Positions 57,229 through 64,000 of a stretch of 64,000 bases of DNA are shown here, one piece after another (position 1 is the stretch's first letter; each line of letters starts with the position of its first letter). A program made the position numbers and the translations under genes. The notes beneath the pieces were generated by a model, which ran no database searches, had not been told where the DNA came from, and saw only the letters and a program-made list of their open reading frames with translations. Source of the DNA: an uncultured Pseudovibrio sp. (GTDB lineage: Bacteria > Pseudomonadota > Alphaproteobacteria > Rhizobiales > Stappiaceae). Location of the stretch: assembly GCA_947496145.1 (NCBI GenBank), contig CANMBS010000024.1, positions 18,700 through 82,699 on the forward strand. The letters are read 5' to 3'.

Positions 57229-58797
57229 TTACTCAGCAGCTTGCTCAATTGCAGGAGCTTCTGCTTCTGTTTTTGCGGCTGGGTCGGCTGCAAACTCCGC
57301 GCGGAACATCTTGAATGTACTGATCATAGCAACGAAGAGCACAAACATCAGGGGTAGCGCGAAAATCAGGCTGATAGACTGCAACAAATCGATACCTGAT
57401 TTTGTCGCCAGCATTAGTGTCAGTGCCATGGCACCCTGAGCAACAGTCCACATGATCTTCTGCTTATTGCTTGGGTTCAAAGAACCGTCTTCACTCATGG
57501 AACTTAGGGTAAAGGTTGAGCTGTTCATGGAAGTGATGAAGCAGGTGAACAGTGCGATCACAACACCAATGGAGATCACGGTACCAAGTGGGAAATCTTC
57601 CAGAACGATGAAGGTTGCTGCTTTTGAAGATGCAGCAGCAGCTTCCAGTGCTTCCGGAGAAGCTTCCAGACCGATGGTGCCAAAGAACGCAACCCAAAGG
57701 AAGATGCCAAGGCAGGGCAGGATCATGGAGCCAAGGATGAACTCACGAACTGTACGGCCTTTGGAGACACGTGCGATGAAAGGACCAACGAATGGTGCCC
57801 ATGCAATCGCCCAGGCGTAGTAGTAGATTGGCCAGCCACCGATCCAGGAGGTTTCTTTATCAGCAGCAAAGGTTGGCAACATCAACGCATCAGTAAAGAA
57901 GTCATTGAGGTAGTTACCCATGGTGTCAAAGTAAACATTGATCATCTGAGTGGTTGGACCAAGAGCACCAACAAGGACAATCAAACCAACCAGAAGGTAA
58001 GCATTGTAGTCTGAAAGCAGCTTGATACCTTTTTCAAGACCAGTTGTCGTACAAAGAATGGTGATCAGAGTGATAGAACCCACCAGAATGATCTTTGTGA
58101 TTGCACCATCTGGAGTTCCGATCAGGTAAGATGAACTGATCGACAAGGACAGACCGGTTTGCCCAAGAGAGGTGGAGATACCCGCGATCGCACCAAATAC
58201 ACAGATCAGATTAACCAGTTTACCCCAGTTGCCGTTGGCTTTGTCTCTGCCCCATGGCAACAAAATATTACTGATCAGACCGCTTTCACCCTTACGATAC
58301 ATCAGGTAACCAAGGATCAAACCGACTACGGAGAACGCAGCCCAAGCCTGAATACCCTGGTGAATGAAGCTCTGCTTCATAGCAAACTCTGCTGCAGCTG
58401 GTGTCTGAGCAGCAATGCCAGTTGTCTCAAGCGGGTTGATGTAGTGATAAACAGGCTCAGCAACACCCCAATATAGCATCACGGTACCCATACCAGCGGA
58501 GAACAGCATCGCAATCCATGAGAACGTGCTAAATTCTGGTCTGGAGTCATCTGCCCCGAAGCGAATGTTTCCGTACTTGCTAAAAGCGAAGAAGAACATC
58601 ACCATGACATAAGCAAAAGAGCCTGCCATATAAATCCAACCGAATTTATCGGTCAGATAGTTCATGGTATTAACACCGACGTTGTAAAGTTGATCTGGGA
58701 ACAGGATACCTGATAAAACCACTACAACAATGAATGTCATAGTACTGGCGAACAGCATCTTGCCTTGTTTTAGTTGTTGTACAGGTTGGTTACTCAT
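57229..58797 (-). CDS. BCCT family transporter
   Basis: A 522-residue membrane carrier with 12 helices of the betaine/choline/carnitine family. Family segments: FSAGMGTVMLYWGVAEPVYH (substrate helix), IYYYAWAIAWAPFVGPFIAR followed by VSKGRTVREFI, and TSMNSSTFTLSSMSE. It imports a quaternary-ammonium or related zwitterionic compound with Na+ or H+. The Trp-rich box is reduced compared with classical betaine carriers (YYAWAIAW), so the ligand may not be a betaine. GGGAGAG precedes the ATG. Confidence 0.9.
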   Translation of the reverse strand: MSNQPVQQLKQGKMLFASTMTFIVVVVLSGILFPDQLYNVGVNTMNYLTDKFGWIYMAGSFAYVMVMFFFAFSKYGNIRFGADDSRPEFSTFSWIAMLFSAGMGTVMLYWGVAEPVYHYINPLETTGIAAQTPAAAEFAMKQSFIHQGIQAWAAFSVVGLILGYLMYRKGESGLISNILLPWGRDKANGNWGKLVNLICVFGAIAGISTSLGQTGLSLSISSSYLIGTPDGAITKIILVGSITLITILCTTTGLEKGIKLLSDYNAYLLVGLIVLVGALGPTTQMINVYFDTMGNYLNDFFTDALMLPTFAADKETSWIGGWPIYYYAWAIAWAPFVGPFIARVSKGRTVREFILGSMILPCLGIFLWVAFFGTIGLEASPEALEAAAASSKAATFIVLEDFPLGTVISIGVVIALFTCFITSMNSSTFTLSSMSEDGSLNPSNKQKIMWTVAQGAMALTLMLATKSGIDLLQSISLIFALPLMFVLFVAMISTFKMFRAEFAADPAAKTEAEAPAIEQAAE

Positions 58798-58916
58798 AAC
58801 TCTCCCCTGAGTTAACCGATGCAGCGTTTACAGAATTGAATGACGAGGTCGTTCTTTCTTCGCTGTCTTGGAGGATGCCGCCTCTCTAGCCCTGAGAGGT
58901 GGCCAATATGCTTCTT

Positions 58917-60083
58917 TTATTTAATGATGATCATTTCCGGCGCTGCGCGCTCAGTCAGCCATTCTGCGCCGTCTTCAGTGATTACGATGTTCTCTTCGTG
59001 CACCATTTGTTTGCCGGGAGCATAGTTCATGCCAGGTTCCAGTGTCAGAACCATTCCTGGCACGAGCAAAGTGTTGTCTGTTGCTGTGTTGGAAGGACGT
59101 TCTGTCAATTCCATGCCGAGACCATGGCCGATGCGGCCAACATCATTTCCCAGTGCCCCAGCAGCTTCAAGTACATTCCACATGGCGTTGTAGATGTCTG
59201 TAGTCGTATTGCCAGGTTTGGCAGCTTCGAAACCTTTCGTTGTCGCTTCCCATGTTGCTCGATACGCAGAGAGGGTCTCATCACTTGCAGACCCGAAAGC
59301 CCAGTTTCGGTCAAAGTCAGAAAAATACCCGTCCCTGACTGCACCAGTGTCGATGATAAGAACATCGCCTTCATTCAAAATGCGGTCAGACGGCCCCATG
59401 ATGATGCTGTCGTAACCGTCCGGACCGGAACCCGCGATAATGTAAGGACATTCGTCAGCTCCAGCTGTCAGCATATCAATACGGAACTGCTTACAGATTT
59501 CACGCTCAGTCATTCCAATTTTTGCGTAGTTTGGAATGAGATCGAACGCCTGATTGGTAATACGGCAGATTTCGCGGGTTTTGTTGATTTCAGCAGCCGA
59601 TTTGATCTGACGCAGATTGTGAATTTCCAACGCAATGTCAACAAATTCTGACTCAACTCTGTCACGCAGTTGCAGGAAGTTGATTGTTGGCATGCGCAGG
59701 TAAGATTCGATCCCTAGTGTTGCGCCGACACGACCATACTTTCTGGGAAGATCATTCATAGCTTTTGCAACAAGCGAGATGCCATCGTCTTCTGGGCAAG
59801 GAGAAGCCCAGGTGCGGATGTCGTCAATCCAGGTGGCAGCCATTCCGGTTGCGCCAATTTCAGGAATCACAGCGATCGGCTTACCGTCCAGAGGAACAAT
59901 TAAAAACCATGGGCGTGTTGGGCTGTGCCAGAACTGAGTGAAAAACCCGGAAAAGTAACGAACATTCGGCTCAGTGGTAAATAGAACCGCATCTACTTTT
60001 TTTTCATGCATCACCTTCTGAAGGCGCGCTGTACGATTTTCAAATTCTGAAACCTCAAAGCCCCGAAGAGAAAACTCTGACAT
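58917..60083 (-). CDS. M24 family peptidase/creatinase-like hydrolase
   Basis: A 388-residue pita-bread-fold enzyme. An N-terminal creatinase-type domain (VLFTTEPNVRYFSGF) precedes the catalytic domain. All five metal ligands are present: Asp pair in IIDTGAVRDGYFSDFDR, His in GRIGHGLGME, Glu in LTLEPGMNY and Glu in HEENIVITEDG. GGGAG is 7 nt before the ATG at 60083. Next to a BCCT carrier and an M20 amidohydrolase it resembles the ectoine-hydrolase arrangement (DoeA-type); a prolidase role is the alternative. Confidence 0.85.
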   Translation of the reverse strand: MSEFSLRGFEVSEFENRTARLQKVMHEKKVDAVLFTTEPNVRYFSGFFTQFWHSPTRPWFLIVPLDGKPIAVIPEIGATGMAATWIDDIRTWASPCPEDDGISLVAKAMNDLPRKYGRVGATLGIESYLRMPTINFLQLRDRVESEFVDIALEIHNLRQIKSAAEINKTREICRITNQAFDLIPNYAKIGMTEREICKQFRIDMLTAGADECPYIIAGSGPDGYDSIIMGPSDRILNEGDVLIIDTGAVRDGYFSDFDRNWAFGSASDETLSAYRATWEATTKGFEAAKPGNTTTDIYNAMWNVLEAAGALGNDVGRIGHGLGMELTERPSNTATDNTLLVPGMVLTLEPGMNYAPGKQMVHEENIVITEDGAEWLTERAAPEMIIIK

Positions 60084-60215
60084 TTTGTGCTCCCGTTGTA
60101 TGACAGAGTGACTGATCTTCAATTTACATTTTTTAGTCACAAAATTGAACAGTCAAACTTTAAGTTAAATATTTATCACAATTCAGATTCGGTCAACTAT
60201 ATTGAATGGTTATTG

Positions 60216-60228
60216 GTATTCATACGTA
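60216..60228. promoter_or_regulatory. Operator-like direct repeat, copy 1
   Basis: GTATTCATACGTA in the 321-bp divergent region between the M24 and regulator genes. It is repeated with one mismatch at 60271, 55 bp away. It is a candidate site for the adjacent YheO/DauR-type regulator. Confidence 0.4.
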
Positions 60229-60270
60229 CTAGCAGCGAAGTTTTTGGCCAATTTTGTGGAAATTTTCCCC

Positions 60271-60283
60271 GTATTCTTACGTA
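60271..60283. promoter_or_regulatory. Operator-like direct repeat, copy 2
   Basis: GTATTCTTACGTA, 12 of 13 bases identical to the copy at 60216. Both end in the palindromic core TACGTA. Spacing of 55 bp is close to five helical turns. Confidence 0.4.
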
Positions 60284-60404
60284 TTTTAAGGTGATATGAG
60301 TTCGTAAAGTTAAATTTAGTAAACTATCTATTGCAAATTTTCGTGAATATTAGTACCAACACACACAACAGTTATGCGTTCGGGCAATTCGTGAGATACC
60401 AGCT

Positions 60405-61103
60405 ATGATCAACCTCAACGACCTTTCAGATGTAGAAAGCCTCTTTGAAGATGATGATGATCGTCTTGCAAATTACTTTCGTATTGCAGAGACGGTAGCA
60501 GACCTTATTGGTCCACATTGTGAGGTTGTCGTTCACTCCCTTAAGAATCTTGAGACCTCAGTTGCCAAGATTGTAAACGGTCATATGACCGGCAGGAGGG
60601 TTGGATCGCCGATTACAGATCTGGGCCTGAAAATGCTCCGCGTTTATCAGGAAACCGGCAACCTGACTCCGAAAGCTTATTTCACATACAACGCCGATGG
60701 GCAGCTGCTTAAATCAGCCACAACAATCATATTAGGAGCATCCGGCAAGCCAATCGGGCTGTTTTGCCTGAACATCAACTTATCGCTGCCATTCTCAGAG
60801 ATTATCAGCACATTTTCTCCAGATGCAGCCGAAGTTGCCGAGAAAACAACGCCGGAACGCTTCAGTTCAAACGTGACCGACGTCATCTTGGATGCACTGA
60901 GACAAGCAATCAAGGATGTTGAGGCTGACCCTTCAGTAACTCAGAAAGCACGGAACAAAGCGATCACAAGAATTCTGCTCGAGCAAGATATTTTCGAGTT
61001 CAAAGAAGCAACTGTGCTTGTTGCCGAAAAGCTTGGGATCACCCGTCACGCAATCTACAAGTACATTCGAGAATCCAAACCGCAGCTCACTAACAAAGAG
61101 TAA
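60405..61103 (+). CDS. YheO/DauR-type PAS-HTH regulator
   Basis: A 232-residue transcription factor. An N-terminal PAS-like YheO domain covers about 20-150 (GPHCEVVVHSLKNLETSVAK, GRRVGSPITDLGL, GKPIGLFCLNIN). A C-terminal HTH of the HTH_22 type follows (FEFKEATVLVAEKLGITRHA, IYKYIRE). Known members such as DauR control D-amino-acid or amino-acid catabolism. It sits between the divergent M24-BCCT-M20 genes and heads the operon with ridA and dpaL, so it probably regulates both. Confidence 0.88.
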   Translation: MINLNDLSDVESLFEDDDDRLANYFRIAETVADLIGPHCEVVVHSLKNLETSVAKIVNGHMTGRRVGSPITDLGLKMLRVYQETGNLTPKAYFTYNADGQLLKSATTIILGASGKPIGLFCLNINLSLPFSEIISTFSPDAAEVAEKTTPERFSSNVTDVILDALRQAIKDVEADPSVTQKARNKAITRILLEQDIFEFKEATVLVAEKLGITRHAIYKYIRESKPQLTNKE

Positions 61104-61108
61104 GTAAA

Positions 61109-61492
61109 ATGAAAAAGGTAATCCAAACTGAAAAAGCACCTGCAGCTATCGGTCCATACTCACAAGGTACTATTCTGGAGAACCTGGTGTTTACATCCGG
61201 TCAGTTGCCATTAGATCCAGCTACCATGGCATTTCCTGAAGGCGGCATTGCTGAGCAGGCAAAAGCTTCTCTGGCAAACCTGAAAGCCGTTCTGGAAGAG
61301 GCTGGTGCAGGCATTGACACCGTTGTTAAAACAACATGTTTCCTTGCAAAGATGGAAGACTTTGCGGCGTTTAACGAAGTTTACACCGAAGTCTTTGGGA
61401 CAGAGGCAGCTCCTGCACGCTCATGCATTCAGGCTGGTCGCTTACCAAAAGATGCATTGGTTGAAGTCGAGGCAATCGCCTACATCAAATAA
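61109..61492 (+). CDS. ridA: RidA family enamine/imine deaminase
   Basis: A 127-residue YjgF/YER057c/UK114 family protein, a trimeric deaminase that hydrolyses reactive enamines such as 2-aminoacrylate. Signatures are APAAIGPYSQG, SGQLPLDP, the catalytic Arg in AAPARSCIQAGRLPKDALVE, and EAIAYIK at the end. It is 5 bp after the regulator. DpaL, encoded next, makes 2-aminoacrylate-type intermediates, so RidA is a fitting partner. Confidence 0.93.
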   Translation: MKKVIQTEKAPAAIGPYSQGTILENLVFTSGQLPLDPATMAFPEGGIAEQAKASLANLKAVLEEAGAGIDTVVKTTCFLAKMEDFAAFNEVYTEVFGTEAAPARSCIQAGRLPKDALVEVEAIAYIK

Positions 61493-61508
61493 CTAAAAGT
61501 GCCCGAAG

Positions 61509-61555
61509 CCGCAGTTTGAAGGTTCGACCTCCCAATCCTGATAACTGCGGTTTTT
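61509..61555 (+). terminator. Intrinsic terminator/attenuator between ridA and dpaL
   Basis: CCGCAGTT (61509-61516) and AACTGCGG (61543-61550) form a perfect 8-bp stem with a 26-base loop, followed directly by TTTTT. It ends a few bases before the first possible dpaL start and would lower dpaL expression relative to ridA. Confidence 0.55.
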
Positions 61556-61582
61556 CTGCAAATGATGGTTAAAGAGAAACCG

Positions 61583-62764
61583 ATGCTTAAGTCGTGCAAG
61601 AACCGTTTTCGGACAGGTGAAACCAGTTCGCTTTTCACCAAAGAAATCGCCAGTAACACCCGCAAATTTCATAGCCAGATCGAGGGCTACGCCCCAACAC
61701 CTTTAATAGCTTTGCCAGCTCTGGCAGAAGCACTTGGCGTAAAGGGCATTTATGTAAAGGATGAATCCCACCGCTTTGGACTGAATGCTTTCAAAGTGCT
61801 CGGAGGTTCTTATGCTCTTGGCCGCTTGCTTGCGAAAAAACTAGATTTAAATATCGCAGAGATTGACTTGAAAACAGTTTCTGAGAAGTTCCCTGACCCG
61901 ATGGTTTTCACAACAGCAACAGCTGGCAACCATGGGACCGGGGTCGCATGGGCAGCACGTGCTATGGGTCAAAAGGCTGTAGTTTACATGCCAAAGGGAT
62001 CACCTCAAGCATCTGTTGACCGCATTCGCGGTCTGGGTGCCGAGTGCATTGTAACCGACGTCAATTATGATGATACGGTCCGCTTGGCGAGTAAAACCGC
62101 TGAAGAGAATGGTTGGGAACTCGTTCAGGATACGGCATGGGATGGCTACGATGAAATTCCAACCTGGATTTCACAGGGCTACATGACTATGGCTGATGAA
62201 GCTGATGAGCAACTCAAGGAAGTAGCAGGCGAAACTCCTACGCACGTCATGCTTCAGGCTGGTGTTGGTGCCATGGCTGGTGGTGTTCTCGGGTACCTGG
62301 TTGATGCCTATGGGAGTGATGGTTTTACATCAGTCATAAGTGAGCCACGGGCAGCAGATTGTCTATACCGTTCAGTTTCCAGTGATACAGGTAGGATGAT
62401 GGCTGTTGAGGGGGATCTGTCCTCCATCATGGCAGGTCTGGCATGTGGTGAACCAAACCCGGTCACTTGGCCAATTTTGAGAGATTGCGGAACTCACTTC
62501 GTCTCAGCTATAGACAATGTCTCCGCGACAGGCATGCGTGTTCTCGGAAACCCATTAAAGGGCGATGTCGCAATTACAGGCGGAGAATCCGGTGCCATCA
62601 ATGCGGGACTGCTCTATGCATTGAAATCAAAAGAAGAGTTCGCAGAACTTGCACAGAACATCGGGCTCGCTGAAGACTCTGTCGTTCTCATCTTCAACAC
62701 AGAAGGTGACACCAATCCAGAACGATATCGAAAAATCGTCTGGGAAGGCGACCTCCCACTCTAA
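61583..62764 (+). CDS. dpaL: Diaminopropionate ammonia-lyase
   Basis: PLP enzyme of fold type II, 393 residues, converting 2,3-diaminopropionate to pyruvate and two ammonia. The PLP lysine lies in FGLNAFKVLGGSYAL, the phosphate region is TATAGNHGTGVAWAAR, and a Gly-rich loop is LQAGVGAMAGGVLGYLVDAY. The C-terminus FNTEGDTNPERYRKIVWEG is characteristic of YgeX/DpaL. The ATG at 61583 is preceded by AGAG at 7 nt; ATG 61562 would sit right after the terminator T-run and lacks a ribosome site. It ends at a strong terminator. Confidence 0.92.
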   Translation: MLKSCKNRFRTGETSSLFTKEIASNTRKFHSQIEGYAPTPLIALPALAEALGVKGIYVKDESHRFGLNAFKVLGGSYALGRLLAKKLDLNIAEIDLKTVSEKFPDPMVFTTATAGNHGTGVAWAARAMGQKAVVYMPKGSPQASVDRIRGLGAECIVTDVNYDDTVRLASKTAEENGWELVQDTAWDGYDEIPTWISQGYMTMADEADEQLKEVAGETPTHVMLQAGVGAMAGGVLGYLVDAYGSDGFTSVISEPRAADCLYRSVSSDTGRMMAVEGDLSSIMAGLACGEPNPVTWPILRDCGTHFVSAIDNVSATGMRVLGNPLKGDVAITGGESGAINAGLLYALKSKEEFAELAQNIGLAEDSVVLIFNTEGDTNPERYRKIVWEGDLPL

Positions 62765-62771
62765 AAGCTAC

Positions 62772-62815
62772 GCTCTCAAGTAGAATAAAATGCTGCTTGA
62801 GAGCATCTCTTTTTT
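62772..62815 (+). terminator. Intrinsic terminator after dpaL
   Basis: GCTCTCAAG (62772-62780) and CTTGAGAGC (62796-62804) form a perfect 9-bp stem, followed by ATCTC and a T-run. It closes the regulator-ridA-dpaL operon. Confidence 0.85.
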
Positions 62816-62994
62816 CCGGCATTTGACCCGGTAACGGGGCCGTATACAGGGTTACATGGTGCTATCAATTAAACCTGAAAGTGGTTCAGCGCTCTCTTGG
62901 TTGAAAACTTACCGCTTCCTGAGTGGCTTTGCTGTTCAGTCCCGGGGAGTGATGGAATCATTTTAGAGTCCATTTCATTACTTGGGGAGGGATT

Positions 62995-63518
62995 ATGGGA
63001 CAGCTATTACACGGCAGCGTCAGGACTACTCACGCGGTCAGGGCCGCCATCCAGCGCTCCAAAGCGACCATAGCGGAACTGACTGAACAATATGACCTCA
63101 ATCCTAAAACGGCCATGAAATGGCGCGCGCGCGCCAGTGTGGAAGACTTTCTGATGGCCCCAATCAGGCGCGTTCAACGGTTCTGTCGAAGGAGGAGGAA
63201 GCTCTGTGCGTTGCCTTTGGCAAGCACACGCTGCAACCGCTTGACGACTGTCTTTATGCGCTTCAAGAGACAATCCTTCATTTGACGCGCTCATCGCTGC
63301 ACTGACTGACAAAGCCGAGCCACCCCTGGACCAACGGCCAGGCGGAGCGCATGAACCGGACAATTAAAGAAGCCACCGTGCGACGATACTACTATGACGC
63401 ACACGAGCAGCCTTGACCTCATCTGGATGACTTTGTCGGCGCATACAGCTTTGCCAGGCGCCTCAAGGCAAAAAAAGGCCTGACGCCGTTCGAGTTCAGT
63501 GCTCAGCAATGGGCATAA
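62995..63518 (+). pseudogene. IS481-family transposase, broken
   Basis: The ATG at 62995 opens MGQLLHGSVRTTHAVRAAIQ with RSKATIAELTEQYDLNPKTA, an IS481 HTH. Around 63160 the coding continues in another frame (ARSTVLSKEEEALCVAFGKH, TLQPLDDCLYAL). After about 63300 a third frame gives HPWTNGQAERMNRTIKEATV, then a stop, then LDDFVGAYSFARRLKAKKGL to TAA at 63518. Most of the catalytic core is missing, so it is inactive. Confidence 0.85.
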
Positions 63519-63803
63519 GAACCCAAAAGCTTCACAAAACATCCGAACCATCTCTCCCTTAGCCCAAACATCTAAAGGATAATCGATAACAAGCCTGCTC
63601 CTTGGTTTTGGCTCAGGATATGGCAGCACCTTCTGATTTTCCTTTATGGCCAGGGTATTTGCTGCGTTGTTTCAGTTGGTTAGGTGGATTTTCTGGTTTA
63701 ATCGATAATACCTGGCCAGATTTGGCCAGTTCTGGCCAAAAAAGACGTAGAGGAAGTGGCTTACTGGGTACTGGTGCCTGTTTCCTGTAAAGCAGATGGC
63801 ACC

Positions 63804-64000
63804 ATGATCATTGATCCTTATTCAGTACCACGTACCGTAGCAACGGCGCATGGTGCAGGATTGGACGGTGTGAGAAAGGCTGTATATGCGCCGACAAAAC
63901 ATGCGACTGATGTAACGGGGAAAATCACAAGGCCAATTAAATTACAGGATCTGGCGCAAGGTTCGGTCGCCAGAGGCGGTGCTGCGTATCTTCAAGATTA
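63804..64000 (+). CDS. Unidentified reading frame leaving the window
   Basis: From the ATG at 63804 a frame of 65 codons is open to the window end (MIIDPYSVPRTVATAHGAGL, DGVRKAVYAPTKHATDVTGK). The same frame is open upstream to a TAA near 63696, so an earlier start is possible (GTG near 63755). The upstream DNA contains three CTGGCC/GGCCAG units. I do not recognise the product. It may be a partial gene interrupted on its left by the IS481. Confidence 0.35.
   Translation, partial: MIIDPYSVPRTVATAHGAGLDGVRKAVYAPTKHATDVTGKITRPIKLQDLAQGSVARGGAAYLQD

Noticed and set aside
61520..61545. GGTTCGA stretch resembling a tRNA T-arm
   Set aside because: No acceptor or anticodon arms can be drawn; it is the loop of the terminator hairpin between ridA and dpaL.
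63602..63790. 62-codon plus-strand frame after the IS481 remnant
   Set aside because: Overlaps, in another frame, the more plausible open frame that continues to the window end; the product is not recognisable.

Overview
The window looks like the chromosome of a marine, facultatively denitrifying alphaproteobacterium. The Pseudovibrio/Stappia/Roseobacter range is my guess from gene content, not a database result. Pointers are a cytochrome cd1-type heme d1 operon with a fused NirD-L protein, FNR/NNR-type promoter boxes, NnrS, a TRAP transporter, a BCCT carrier and a B12-riboswitch-controlled btu operon. Many broken insertion sequences mark accessory stretches.

Layout. 1-7865 (minus strand): heme d1 biosynthesis operon nirE-C-F-DL-G-H-J-N, followed by a sirohydrochlorin-chelatase-like gene that runs off the left edge; most genes overlap by a few bases. 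An FNR-type dyad lies 270 bp upstream of nirE. nirS itself is not in the window. 8541-10794 (plus): an atypical multicopper-oxidase-like protein that has lost copper ligands, and two small membrane proteins. 10934-18607: a PaaG-like crotonase, two tandem VOC proteins, a serine-less beta-lactamase-fold protein, a GT2 glycosyltransferase and a 1108-residue helical repeat protein. 19310-26386: katG, a DUF2478 NTPase and a four-gene unit (Tat-exported binding protein, permease, ATPase, NnrS) behind a second FNR-type box, which suggests co-regulation with nir. 26485-30608 (minus): a ribose-type sugar ABC transporter with a FucU-type mutarotase. 31357-34435: a type I secretion ABC/HlyD pair with no visible substrate. 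34521-38383: small copper-linked genes, a broken DUF1330 gene, an ABC-F protein and a DUF488 protein. 38770-39321: stacked IS630, IS6 and IS5 scars.

39454-47943: sugar or sugar-acid catabolism. A minus-strand run encodes SDR, enolase-superfamily enzyme, SDR, TRAP DctP-Q-M and GalM-like epimerase. It is divergent from an IclR regulator fused to an SMP-30 lactonase. Together these fit a non-phosphorylative aldose > lactone > aldonate > 2-keto-3-deoxy acid route. 48611-54730: cobalamin riboswitch, btuB (frameshifted in a G8 tract), btuF, btuC, btuD and a conserved-looking unknown gene. 55223-55911: broken IS630. 55989-62764: a divergent amino-compound catabolic locus with M24 hydrolase, BCCT carrier and M20 amidohydrolase on the minus strand, and YheO/DauR-type regulator, RidA and diaminopropionate ammonia-lyase on the plus strand. 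62995-63518: broken IS481, then an unidentified reading frame that leaves the window.

The items most worth a second look are the diaminopropionate-centred locus, the ABC-NnrS unit under an nir-like promoter box, the IclR/SMP-30 fusion, the two pseudo-enzymes and the G8 tract in btuB.
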